From contig NC_061070.1 in assembly GCF_021917145.1 (NCBI RefSeq), positions 9,348,743 to 9,412,742 on the forward strand: 64,000 bases of DNA. Reading direction: 5' to 3'. The notes below the pieces were generated by a model. The model was given only the letters and a program-made list of their open reading frames with translations, was not told where the DNA came from and searched no databases. This DNA is from Hypomesus transpacificus (lineage: Eukaryota; Chordata; Actinopteri; Osmeriformes; Osmeridae). Shown here piece by piece: positions 23,304 through 35,600 of the stretch. Numbering within the stretch: position 1 is the first letter of the stretch; each line of letters opens with the position of its first letter. Made by a program: the position numbers and the translations under genes.

Positions 23304-26300
23304 CAATAAGTTTTGGTTGGTTGATAGCACCTTTCTTATTCCTTTCTTTCAGTTGCTACATTTCATTTACTGTGTGCGTGTGTTTGTTTGTGTGTGTAAC
23401 GCTGTACATTTATTCATTTACATAATGTACCACACAGGTTGTCTATGGCCCAACGACTGCTGGAATGGAGTGGGATGTGCGAATAGATTCCCATTTCTGT
23501 TGTCCTTCTCTGTCTGACTGCCTGTCCGCGTGCGTGCATGTGCATACGCGTTTCCATGTTCAAGGACTGCAAGGAGGGAGTTATGACTGAAACAAGCAAG
23601 GGAGTAGGAACTGTGGGAGTTGTTTATTGGAAGTGGAAAGTATTTTGCTGATACCGAACGGCCTTGAGAGGGCTGTCTCCTTATCCTCTCCTCCTCTATC
23701 GAGTTGTTCCACTGTCACCTACTGAGGAAAAAACATTATTGTCATCCTATGTACTATGGACACATTTCAAGTTTCCTTCCAGAGTATTTCTGTTTCCAGT
23801 TGTCATACTAGCTTGTGCTGCAGAACAGCCTACTTTTTGCTTTGCTTTGCTTATATAGAGGATAATTAGTTTGGAGGTGCAGTAGCCTGAGGTGTGCTTA
23901 AACCTTGCATGTGGAAAAACTGTTTGAGAGTTTGTGTGTACCCAAGCTCTAGGATTGCTAACGGTGCATTCCAGAGTTTTTTTAAACCTTTTACCGAACT
24001 GCAGGGAACCTGAAGGCACACTCTTTCTCTGCACTTAAAAGACAGCTGAGAGAAAGAGAGGGAGAGAGAGAGAGGGAGATGGTGAGGTTTGAAGAGTAAA
24101 TGAAATGTAGCAACTGAAAGAAAGGAATAAGAAAGGTGCTATCAACCAACCAAAACGTATTGGCATCCTCTTAACACACGTAACTATGAAACAAGGAATC
24201 TCTGTCTGTCTGTGGCTCCATTTTCTCTAGAACCCGGCCCCTGTATGAAGTTGGAAGTCAGACGCTGTATTGCGCAAGATCCAAGGATGTGCAGTTTTGT
24301 GTGTGAAGTTGTTTGGATGGTTTGCACGAGGGGATGCCAGAATTCTTGTTAGCACCAACAGGCTATGTGCTAGGCACACAAAAAAACAAATGCACACTCA
24401 CCCTTTTAGTCTTTTAATGCAGCATGTCTAGCGAGTTAGCATTAGTGAGACACATTGCGTCACAACATGATCAAAAATACGGGTTGAGGGAAAGGAAGAG
24501 AAGACCATTTCTCTTATCACTGCTTCGAAACGGTGTGACAGCAGCATCTATTCTGAGCATCCCTGATGATGTGTGGGGGATGTCTGGCCTGACAGGAAAG
24601 GTCATTGAAAGCAGGGTGAGAGTCGAGTCATAATGCTGGGTCACCAGGCTTTACTAACTGGAAATGTGTCGACAAGGTCACAGACACTGATACAATCCCC
24701 CTGCTGCTGCGATGCTAGTGGAGGACTGAAGAAGTGTATGTTGCTGCTTCATTGAAAAGGAGTGGGAAAGAAGAGAAAGTGAGGTGTGTGTGTGTGTTTC
24801 CGAGAAGGGGAGGGAGACGGGACTGAGTCCCCTACACATGAGTGTAAATGGAGGCCAGCTCGTAGTGGAAAGGAAGTAACACTTGGGTCTACAGATGTTC
24901 CAAATCCTGCTGACTTGGCCTCAGTCAGCACACAGACACAGACACATATACAGCTTTGTGGTTCTCTTTTTTGTGCTATGATATCATGGTTTTTCTTCGT
25001 CATATTATTGAGCTGAGCTTTGAGCTTGTAAAAGCTGAGTCCACCGAATAGCATGATGGCATGGTAGAAAGAGGATCTCAACTGCCCTCGGGAGACTGGC
25101 CAAGCTACACTATACTGTCATGAAACTAATAACCTCTCCCTACCCCCCCCCCCCCTTCTTCTCTCTTTCTCTTTGTTTCCCTCCCTTTTCCCCCCATCCA
25201 GACCAGGTTCTGGAGAAGGCCATGCACAAGTGTGTCCTGAAGCCCCTCAAAGGTGTGGTGGGGGCGGCCCTCCAGGAGTTCCAGGTGCGCAGCGGGGGGT
25301 GGCAGGAGCTCAAGGAGAACCTCTCATTGGCCAAAGCCAGGCAGCCCCGGGAAATGGGTGTGGCCGATGCCCTCCCTCCAGACCCGGTTGCCATAGAGAA
25401 GATCCGCCACAAGTTCCACACCATGTGCAAGCTTTACTCTCCAGAGAAGAAGGTGACCATGCTGCTGCGCGTGTGTAAACTCATCTACACCATCATGGAG
25501 GACAACTCGGGTAGGCACACAGCATCCTACAAAGTCCAACTCGTGTACATAAATGAAGATGACATACATACATAAAATGAACATGTGTTCATAAACGCTC
25601 ATAGACATGAAAACGCTGTGTTGTTTCATTTGGGACGTGGACTGATTTGTTAACCATCCGTGCACATTCTGCCTCCGCCCATCGAAATACAAACATACAC
25701 CACATACTCACTTTTTACTCTTTTGTGTGTGTGTGTGTTCAGGTCGCCTGTACGGTGCAGATGATTTCCTGCCCATGCTGACGTATGTGCTGGCTCAGTG
25801 TGACATGCCGCAACTAGACAATGAGATCCTCTACATGATGGAGCTCCTGGACCCCTCTCTGCTCAATGGAGAAGGTACAAAACATACACACACGCGCATG
25901 CACACTTCTAGAGGTCTGTATGTATGCTTGATAGTTGAAACATTTGTGTTGAAACCAATGTGACTTTGCAAAGTTGTGACATCATAAGGTCAGCATCGCC
26001 AGTGTAAAGTTGTCGTGACGTCGGTGGAAAGCTAGCGTTGTCATTGCAAAGTTTAGTGACGTAGCTGCCAGAGCAGTGATGTCATGATTCCGTTTCAAAG
26101 TCGGGCTGTGTGTCTCTTCGTAGGTGGCTACTACCTGACCAGCGCCTATGGGGCCATGTCCCTGATCAGGAACTTCCAGGAAGAGCAGGCTGCTCGCATC
26201 CTCAGCTCAGAGACACGCAACACACTCCACCAGTGGCACCGCCGACGCACCACCCAACGCTTGGCGCCCTCTGTGGACGACTTCCAGGTACACACACGCG

Positions 26301-26993
26301 CACGTGCGCTAATTCACTCTCACAAACATCTCTTTTTATTCTCTCTCTGGGATGCACATCGTGGCTCTCTGATCGCTCTCGCACACACCCAGATGTGTGA
26401 ATGTTCATGTTTTAAGACTCTTCATCATCCCCATCCTTGCAAGGGTTTTCTGATTTGTGAGTTTGAAAAAGGGTTCAACGTTACTTCAACATTTAACCGT
26501 TCAACTTTAAACCAATCCACAGAACTACCTGAGGGTGGCACTGCAAGAGCTGGACAGCGGCTGCACGGCCAAAACACTGCTGGTGCGCCCTTACTCCACC
26601 GCCGAAGAAGTCTGCAAGATCTGCGCCGAAAAGTTCAAAGTTTCCGACCCGGAGAACTATGCACTCTTCCTGCTGACAGAGGGCACCAGCCAGCAGCTGG
26701 CCCCCGACACACACCCTCAGAAGATCAAAGCCGAGGTCCACAGCCGAGCCCAGTCATCGCCGTTCCACTTCGTATTTAGACGAGTGATAACTCTTAACGA
26801 GTCTTCGGCCGCCCCTCTCGACCTCACCCTGAACCTCAATGAACTTGCCGTGACCTCTGACCTCCAGTCCAACCTCAATGACCTCACTCTGACCACCTCC
26901 AAACCCCACCCCAACCTTAACCTGGGCCTCAGCCCCAGCCTTGGCCTCAGTCTGCCCCCAAACCAGCACAATGGAAACTCCATATCAATCTGA
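10872..26993 (+). CDS. rin2: Ras and Rab interactor 2 (RIN2), Rab5 guanine nucleotide exchange factor
   Basis: Eleven coding exons: 10872-10931, 14399-14499, 15140-15350, 15651-15762, 17200-17272, 17629-17720, 20041-21756, 25202-25510, 25743-25874, 26124-26287, 26523-26993. Together they make 3441 nt, 1146 aa. RIN proteins bind activated Ras and activate Rab5 on early endosomes, linking receptor signalling and adhesion to endocytosis. Domains: RIN2-type start GSFFKLID; the motif RDSGYDSL; an SH2 domain at about 97-200 with FLVRKST and LEGSGLSFADLF; the block RTRTPSELE/NGALCFINPLFLKVH; a long Pro/Ser-rich region; the RIN-homology segment near 690-760 (GVFSSLLTPEKR, YFGCLVQDYLSYL); a VPS9 domain at about 800-950 (YGADDFLPMLTYV, ELLDPSLL, GGYYLTSAYGA); and a RA domain at about 990-1085 (GCTAKTLLVRPY). 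The two-part RTRTPSELE and GGYYLTSAYGA matches favour RIN2 over RIN1 or RIN3. It is longer than human RIN2 (about 895 aa) because of the large exon and an extra Leu/Asn-rich tail. The ATG is the only one in frame after the acceptor at 10806. Confidence 0.9.
10932..14398. other. rin2 intron
   Basis: 3.5 kb intron with GT/CA repeats, a G run near 12839-12852 and several short accidental open frames. No second gene recognised. Confidence 0.6.
16364..16402. repeat. (TG)n microsatellite in rin2 intron
   Basis: Perfect TG run of about 39 bp between rin2 exons 4 and 5. Confidence 0.9.
17721..20040. other. rin2 intron before the large exon
   Basis: 2.3 kb without a recognisable gene. It contains GT-rich and GA-rich patches (for example near 18170 and 19220). 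The pyrimidine tract before 20041 marks the exon 7 acceptor. Confidence 0.55.
22488..22559. repeat. (CT)n microsatellite
   Basis: Almost perfect CT run of about 70 bp, followed by more diffuse CT-rich sequence to about 22650. Confidence 0.95.
23250..23300. repeat. (GT)n microsatellite
   Basis: Perfect GT/TG run of about 51 bp. Confidence 0.95.
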
Positions 26994-28150
26994 CACTTTG
27001 AGGACAGTTGGAATGTGGATCTTCTCAACTCACTCCGTTTAAACCTACATCTCACTATGTCCAATATGCTTGAACTTGTGTTAACTGGATCTAACTAGGC
27101 TAAAGTAACATGAAGTGACCTGACATGGAGCATGCTGGACTGTGCTGAACCAGGCTGTGCTAAACCAAGCTGGTCTGTCTTCCCCTGTGGGCTATGCTTG
27201 TCTTAGTGGACTACCTCTAAATGGAAAGATGTGTCTGTGAGCCGAAGGAGAGAGAAGAGGGAAGGAAGGAAATGTGACAGATGGAGCTGGAATCAGGGAT
27301 TTTAATTCTGCATCTCTATTTGAGGTTGCTCAACGTGGCACGTGAGGAAGCCAAGTGATGACTAACGAGGCTCAGAGCATGAATTCACCCAGGGAACTGC
27401 CATCAACTTGACTTAAAAACCATCTGTGTTATGGCAAACACTTAGTATGCCTGTCAACCCGCCCCCGGTGACACCTAGAAGACACTGCTAAGTACTGAGG
27501 AAGCAGAAAAAGTAAAAGGCATTATAAAATGCTGCTTAGGGCCACTTGAGTATTCTGTTCTGTCTTAGTACGATGTAGTGAAGTTTGATGACACACTCAC
27601 ACAGAACCTAACCCACAAGTGTACTTATACTTAAACAGTAGTGAATATACTGCAGAATCTTGTTGATTGTTATTTAGTTGTTGCAGTTGCTGGTAGACTG
27701 CATGAGGTGATATTATTATCATATACAGAATGTGTAGTCTTCTTATAACTGCATGTGCTTTGATTTTTTTAAATGTGTGAAATATGTTTGAGGCAGGCAT
27801 TGTCGGCCAGTGATTGAAAAAGAGTTATTGATTCATGTTTTATTATATTATTATCCAGGAGATATTGGATATCATGATACTGTACTGTCTATAGTCTGTA
27901 GTAGGGATGGGCATATGGTCGAATGGGGATTCGTTTCAAGCTCTAATGTTAATAATAATATTACATTTAATAATTGTCTGAGCTCTGAGACAGGCTACAT
28001 GACTGGATTGCTTAGACTAGATTAGACTTGATTCATATAAATATACAATTTTCAAATAAAACCTACAATAATTTAGAGAGATTTTGGAAATGTAAATAAA
28101 GAATGAAAGATCACTGGAACAGTGAAATAGTTTAATATGCCCATCCCCAC
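26994..28150 (+). other. rin2: rin2 3' UTR and downstream flank
   Basis: Follows the rin2 stop codon. The only AATAAA signals I see close by are at 28055-28060 and 28095-28100, and both lie inside a small element with inverted ends (27904-28147). No coding sequence recognised. Confidence 0.5.
27904..28147. mobile_element. MITE with GGGATGGGCATAT inverted ends
   Basis: Starts GGGATGGGCATAT and ends ATATGCCCATCCC, a perfect 13 bp inverted repeat bounding 244 bp of AT-rich sequence with no coding capacity. The terminal sequence resembles hAT-type miniature elements. I could not find a clear target-site duplication. It carries two AATAAA signals in the sense of rin2. Confidence 0.65.
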
Positions 28151-28351
28151 TTTAAAGCAATGGGTTTTCTTGATTGACCAAACCAGGGACTTCATGTCCA
28201 TGGCGCCAGGAAAAACGTTGCCATGGCCATGAGATATTACAGGACATGTCTGATGGACAGATATTCACTGTAGCTTACAGTACTTTGTAGAATTGCTATG
28301 TGATTTGGTTGTGTTGACTCTTAAGCAGGGCTGAGGTCATACACGGACACA

Positions 28352-28388
<37 letters not shown>

Positions 28389-29267
28389 GCACAGTTGCAG
28401 GTGTGTAAGGCTTTTGGCTGGTAGAGTGAGGATCACTGTCATGGAAGCTTGAAAGTACAGAATTCAACAATTCTGATAAAAGGAAGAAAGAAGAGAATGG
28501 TGGAAGAGCAAGAAGATAAGTACTTAAGTTAAATGTATCACCAGAATTTTACACATGAATTTGTACTTGCAGGGAGTGTAAGCGTTTACATTTTGAAATG
28601 TAAATTGACATTATGGGAGTTGGCCTGAGAGGATTACAAAGAGCTGGAAGAAGAAATGCAGCCAGAGCTCAGTTGGAAGGCGACATGGTATGCAATATGC
28701 TAACTCATGTTGAAATTGAGTATATCAAAATGTTTGGGAGCTTTAGCCGTTTGAGAGTCAAAAAATAATAATCTAAATTGTAACGGACTTGTGCGGATAA
28801 GTAAATGCTACTCTAACAATATTAGTATTATATCTGTGCAGGGACTGTTCACAGGTGTTTTTCTCCAATTTCACGTTGCAGATCCACAAGTTATTGTTCC
28901 TTATTGTCAGTGTATGTCATTGAATGATAATATTACAATTACTCTTTTGCACTCAATAAATGTTGGTCATGAATCAAATGTGTTTTCTTTTATTAGCAAC
29001 AACCCTACAACAATTGATCTACAGCCACAGAATTGATTTGGTTGTGTATACGGAGTGCGAATTTATTATACAATGACCATCGTGGGGGTCTAAAATAAAA
29101 ACAATCAGGGGGTCAACTTCTTCTCCAGGGCGTAGAGTAATATTTACTATTACAAGTAAGAACGATATATAAATGTATCGACCCCCCGACCTGTTGTTTT
29201 GATCTTTTTTTGGGGGGGGGGGGGGGGTCTAAGTCTAGAGAGGTCAAACATCGCTCCTGGACTCAAA
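28151..29267. other. Intergenic stretch between rin2 and slc17a5
   Basis: AT-rich, with a compound microsatellite and a 16-base G run at 29212-29227. No gene recognised. Confidence 0.5.
28350..28390. repeat. (CT)n(CA)n compound microsatellite
   Basis: CT run followed directly by CA run in the rin2 to slc17a5 interval. Confidence 0.9.
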
Positions 29268-29325
29268 ATGAGCGCGCAACGTTTCAAAATTCCACAACTG
29301 GAGAGGCACATCAGCATTTACGCAG
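29268..29325 (+). other. Possible alternative first coding exon of slc17a5
   Basis: An ATG at 29268 opens 19 codons (MSAQRFKIPQ and on to HISIYA), ending in a strong donor GCAG|GTAAGTGG at 29325/29326. Its length of 58 nt leaves phase 1, the same phase as the normal exon 1, so it could splice to the exon at 31196. No similarity recognised and no transcript evidence, so this remains a hypothesis. Confidence 0.2.
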
Positions 29326-29439
29326 GTAAGTGGAGGAACGTTTTAGTGAGAGTAGAAAGGCAACGTACTCAATTATTTTTCATTGTGATTCTGCAGCAGT
29401 TTCGTTCTATTGCATATAGCGCCATCATGTGGACTCACT

Positions 29440-29609
29440 TTTCTCTACAGTCATTGTAAACTTCCGGCCCGGCGTTCCTCGTGATTCTTGTGAAGTATCA
29501 GTGCTTCTAGTAAGGTTGGAGGTGAATGACACAAGCGTCTAGTACAAATAAAGAACGGGATGACTTCTCGATAGTCTACTCTACTCGTGTCTGAGACCAG
29601 TGCTGTGCA
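29440..29609 (+). promoter_or_regulatory. slc17a5: slc17a5 promoter and 5' UTR
   Basis: ACTTCCGG at 29460-29467 is a consensus ETS-family site, followed by GC-richer sequence (CCCGGCGTTCC), typical of TATA-less housekeeping promoters. The start codon is at 29610. The transcription start was not determined. Confidence 0.5.
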
Positions 29610-32600
29610 ATGGAGCACTATGCAACGGACACGGAGACCGAGGATCAAGAAGAACCATTGTTGGACCGCGGTGAAGATGAACACATAGAAAGAGGTTAGT
29701 AGAAGCAACTAACCTACGGTTCAATATAAAAAGCTATCACGCCAGCTTAGCTAGCCACTTAACCAGTTTTAGCCTACATGAACTTGTGCAAACTAGCATG
29801 TGCGTTATTTTGACTTGCGACGAGCATCCGTTTTTTAATGGAGGTTTCTGTCTCGAGAATCACACCTTTGTTTGTCAGCTGATCTTTGAGTGGTGGCTAG
29901 GCTACTACTAGCCTACTAGTGCAGGCTAACCAAAAAATATGAAATCGCCTTTGCTATTACATACATGGCATTTTCGCTTGGTTAACTAACGCTATATATC
30001 TAATCAAATCATACAGTTTATTTATACACAATCGCTAGCCCCCTGCAGTTATTTTTACCCTAATGCACTTCAAGGGTTACATATGGTACCATTTTACTAG
30101 CAAGAGGAAAGAAAACATCAACTTCAAAACTAATATCTCAACAACTCTTTAAATCGTAACCATAACACAGTGTTTCCCACAGATTACAAATCTAGTTGTG
30201 GCGGGGAGGGGGGTGGGGGTTGTCAGACCGGGGGGGGGGAGTCGTAATAATTCCTTCGTTAATAATTCGTTACACGTGCATGTATGCATGTAGCCACGCT
30301 AGTGCTAAACAACTATTTAACTGGTCGGCTCCAGGACGCCGGGTAAGTAGCTAGCTCCTGAGACTTCTCACCAAAAGAACGAAGGGGAACCTTCGAGTAG
30401 GTAGGCCTACCTAGCGAAAAGTAGCCTCAACTTTCCTCAACTTTTAGCTACGGCACTAATGCTGAAAGCTCGCTGATATAGCTGTCGGTCTTACTAGAAC
30501 GGCGTATGTATGCATTGTTGCTAACGTGTGCTGACGTTGTGACTGTGCAAATGTGAGAAAGACGCATGAGTGACAGAGAGACGGAGGGAAGGCAGGGGAA
30601 AGGAAATGCAGCTGAACGAATACGCTGCGTGTTTAACCTAAATAGCGATAAAAAAAATTTTTCACGAAACGCAATATGTGGCGGCCGGTGTTGATTCTGT
30701 GGCGCACCGACACAAATGAGTCTATGTGTGGGGAAACACTGCATGACATTCCAGCATGTTCGTACTTTTACAACAAATTAAAAAATATACCAACATATGT
30801 TTTCGTAATTTAAGGGGGTGCTACACTAACGCAGTTGTCACAGGACACTAATGTCAATAAACACTTGAATGCTAAGCTGGTCAAAATCAGATCAGAAGGC
30901 TTGGGCTATTAGAAATGTGTCAAATGTGACAGTATTGGATGTAAGTGTTCCGTTGAGAAAACGGAAGGTAACTGACATACTCATTGGAATCATACCCAGA
31001 TTGAAAGTTATAAAAGCACAGATCAAAACAGCAGGACAAGTAATAATGTGTGTTTGTAATTTGTGATGGTAATTTGTGAAAGCCCTACAGACAGTACAGT
31101 AGTTCTTCCCCCAACAAGTAACTGATTCCACAGTCATTAGCTGCAATTGATTCACTGTTAATGCATTAGATTTCTCTCTCATCCCTTCTTCTCAGCCCCA
31201 GCATGTGGGTCATCCCGCTATGGCCTGGCCCTTCTTTCCAGTTATGGCTTTTTCGTGGCCTATGCCCTTCGGGTCAACCTCAGTGTTGCAATGGTGGACA
31301 TGCTTAACAATACTGACGCCAGTGGCAACACCAGCTCCTCTGTGTGCCCTGCACACTCTAGCCCCGAACGGCCACAACATAACCACACAGTGAGTAACTG
31401 TGAAATTTCCAAGGCTGTGGGCAGTCGTGTATCAACTTCATGCATTATACACTTATATATTTGCTAAATCCCAGATTGGTGTGTGGTGTTTGTTTCTCAG
31501 GCTAGTGTGTATGACTGGGACTCTGAGACCCAGGGCTGGATCCTGGGATCCTTCTTCTATGGTTACATCCTGACCCAGGTCCCCGGAGGCTACCTGGCAC
31601 GCAAGTACGGGGCCAAGTGGCTCCTGGGCCTTGGAATCCTGGGAACTGTAATCTTCACCCTCCTCACCCCAGTAGCTGCTGACTTGGGCCCTGGCTACCT
31701 TATCGCTGTGAGAGTATTGGAAGGAATCGGAGAGGTGAATACAGACATAGCAGTAAAAAATGTCTTAGTGGTGCAGGTGTATCGATGTGCTCATTGAATT
31801 GTATGTATATGTTTGTTTGTTTGTTGAATGTTCCTTTTTGTCGCTGTAGTGAGCTGAAACGCAGCAATATTTTTGTGTTGGCCAACAGGGAGTGACATTT
31901 CCTGCCATGCATGCCATGTGGTCTTCTTGGGCCCCGCCAATGGAAAGGAGCCGGCTGCTCACCATTTCATACACTGGTAACATACAGCCATATATACAAA
32001 CAGGTGGCAAATGAACGCATATGATGAACCCTCTTTCCAAAGTCTCTTCGGTCTTTTCCTCTAGCAATCTTGATCCATAATCGAGGTTAACTAGGCCTGC
32101 TGAGAATTGTTATTCATGCCACAGAGCATGATACAGTAGGATTTTACAGCTTGTGTGATGCAGTGCTGTTTGGCAGCATCTGTATTTGTTAAGATTCCTG
32201 TCATTTCAGCTTTTTTGTCACCGGTCTGTATATTCTGATATACCAATTATTTGTTCATATCCTTACGTTTGGTTTTTGGCTTCTTTTGTGTGACACATGG
32301 TCCCTCTCTCATTGGTGTTGTTCAGGTGCCCAGCTAGGGACAGTTATTGCCCTTCCCCTCTCTGGAGAGATCTGCTTCTACCTGGACTGGACCTATGTCT
32401 TCTATGTGTTTGGTAAGGCCACTGTTTGTTTGTTATAAGCAATAAAAACATGTGAAACTGGATGTTTCAGCACAAGACAAAGCATGTGCGTGGTTGGCTT
32501 ATTCATTTCCTAGACTTGGAATTAGCATTTTGTTTTCTGCAGTATCAGCTTGTAGACTTTGATACTGAATTAGTTGTCTACTCTTGCAGTTGTCGCAGAC

Positions 32601-35600
32601 TTTTATTGTTTTTCTTTTTCTGAGAGGTTCAAATAGACTGGACATTAAAAGAGTTTGTGGAAAACATAATTTAGACGGTGTGACAAAAAGAATATAATCA
32701 AGGTCCTAACTGTGTGTGTCTAGGTGCCGTCGGGCTGGTGTGGTTCATCCTGTGGGTGCTCCTCGTCAGTAACACCCCCAGCACACACCCACGGATCTCT
32801 GAACAGGAGAAACGCTACATCATCTCCTCTCTCAAGAACGAGGTAGGCTGCACGCTTATCTTAGTGAAGACGTCGAAGAAATGTCGTTATTCTCAGTCGT
32901 GTAGGAATCCACAGAGTTCAGTCCCTGAAACACTCACCATGCCCCCCCAACTGCCTCGTCACACACATCTGCCATCGAGACCGGTGCTTGGCCAAAAAGC
33001 TGCATGTTCGAGTTGCGGGTTGTGCCTTAAGCTAGATGGTCATTGTTAGGCTAGGGATCAGTGACCATTCTTCTCAACATATATATACATACAAACTATT
33101 GTGAAGCAGTACAGACTTGTAGCAGATTGGGTTATAGCAGCAGTATGCCACTACAGATTTAGTGTATGTGTGAACGGGTTGTACTGTTCACACATTATAT
33201 GGTAGGGCAATTGGCATAGCAGCAGTGTTAACACTGCAATCATATGTGATATAGTTTTATTATGCTGTGCCACTTTTGGTTTGACTTCATGTTTGCATGA
33301 TGGAGTGCCAGGTAGGTAAGGCCTACCAGAGTACATATGTTTTATAATTTACATTTACATTCAGCAGAAGCTCTTATCCAGAGCGACTTACAGCATCATT
33401 ATCACTAGTGTCTTTAAGTTCAGTTTCATCTCAGTCAAGGTAATACCTCTTCACAAGGACTAATGGTTACTGATGTGACCATACAACAATTTGGAGCAGA
33501 AAGAACTTGTATCCTGTCACCGTATTGTTTGCACACGTGAGCTCAGTTACCAATTAGACCTTAAAAGTGCCAGCAGTGTTCAAAATTAATAGTGAAGGAC
33601 TGACCTATTGGATGCCTTCCAATCCATATCTTCAGGCATGCAATCACAATACACATAAAATGTTACTGCACAATAATGTTATCACAGTGTTTCCCACAGG
33701 TTAGGGGGGGGGGGGGGTGTTCTTGAAAATTATTCCTTGAGTTCCCTTGTCCTGAGTCCTGCTTTCTTACCTGCCTGTTTCTACATCTGTTTGCCTACCT
33801 CACCTTTAGCTGGCTCTCTCACAGCATCATGTTGGATGCTGTCCTCCTTTTCTACTCTTCAATGCCTAACAAATCTATCGATTTCACTCCCTGACCCTGT
33901 CTTTCTGCTTGAGCAGCACTGGTTGAAGCCTAAAAATATTGTAAACAATGTCTTCATGTATATGCAGGTAGCAACGCTAAAGCTAAATAACTATTTAGCA
34001 GGTCGGCTCCATGACGACGGGTAAGTAGGGTTTGTGAGAGTGCTCACCAAAAGAACTAAGGGGAACCCACTTGTCAGATTAAGACATGTTCGTAGGTACC
34101 TAGCAAAAAGTAGCCTCAACTTTCCTAGACTTTAAGCTACGGTACTAATGCTGAAAGCTCGCTGATATCGCCGTTTGTCTTACTGCTTTTCCTCCGTCTC
34201 TCTGTCACTCAAGCGTCTTTCTCACACACAGTCACAACATCAGCACACGTTAGCAATGACGCATAGATACGCAGTTCTAGTACATTTATTCATTTAGCAG
34301 ACAAGTTATAAAATAACGAAAGGCAATATGTGGCAGCCGGTGTCGATTCTGTGGAGCACCGCCACAAATTAGTCTGTGTGGGAAACACAATCATGTCAAA
34401 CTTTAAATGCACTTTAATTTGCAACGATATACAAAGCCAACGAAAACACAAACTTACCAAAGTAAACTGTGTTAAAGGATACCAGTTTGAGAACAAAACA
34501 TTGTATTTGTAACCATAACGACAGATACATCAGCACCCATCTGAGACATTGTCGTTTTATTTTTTACAACCTCATACTTAACTAGGCATTAGATCACTGT
34601 TTCTGAAGTTAGCTCACCCACGAATGAAGTCAACTGAACCATTTAATCTAGTATATGTCCATTTTCCAGGCACAGATTGCACTCAGGTGACAACCAATAA
34701 AAAACGAACAATAAAACAGGAGTTTGAAAATGGCGTCTTGCTTGTGTCTCCTGCTGCAGCTGTCTCCGACGGTGGATCACATCCCCTGGGGCTCCATTCT
34801 GACCTCTGTGCCTCTGTGGGCCATCGTGGTGGCTCACTTCTCCTACAACTGGACCTTCTACACGCTGCTCACCCTCCTGCCCACCTACATGAGCAACATT
34901 CTGGGCTTCAGCATCCAGCAGGTGAGGGCTTGAACTGCAGAAACATACAAGGACACACACACACCCCGGATCCTACACACACACACACAACACTTAAAAG
35001 TGCCACTTGTACACTTATCTAGACGAGTGACATTAGTTGAGTGTGATTATTTTAAAGTCGCTCAACTCAAACATATACTGTACTAAGGATCTGTAATATG
35101 CACTGTCACACTGACTTGTGATATTCATGTACTGTTTTCTTGGGATATCCCCCCCTACTCCCACCAGTCACCCTTCTCTCCTATTAGTACACTGGCAGAC
35201 ACATGTTTTCAATTCCCGCACATGTATGTGTCTGCCGTGAAGCTGCTGTAATGGTTTCTTGTGTCCTGGTCAGAATGGTGCCCTGTCGGCCCTGCCTTAT
35301 ATCGGCTGTGGCGTGCTGGCCGTGCTCGGGGGCCAGATGGCAGACCGCCTGAGGGAGAGCTGTCGCTTCTCCACCGTCGCCGTCAGGAAGGCCTTCACTA
35401 TCGTAGGTGAGGAACAGCATGAATGCATGTGCACACATACACACACACACTTACGTTCACATCAAACCTCCAAACACTTCTTTCATACCCACTGTGAATG
35501 GGAAACTCATTGTAGGTCACTTGCCCCCGCACACACGCCATCTGTCTCTTGCGTCGGTTTTGCATAGCTACATATTGTCGAATTGAAGTGAGCCACCGCT

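Larger units (their letters stand above)
21757..25201. other. rin2 intron with long CT and GT microsatellites
   Basis: 3.4 kb intron between exons 7 and 8. It holds the CT run at 22488-22559 and the GT run at 23250-23300. Open frames over these runs (poly Ser-Leu, poly Arg-Glu) are microsatellite translations. No exon recognised. Confidence 0.6.

Noticed and set aside
24424..24633. 69-codon frame MSSELALVRHIASQ and on in a rin2 intron
   Set aside because: Looks protein-like at first but has no domain I recognise, no splice sites at its ends, and lies in repeat-rich intron.
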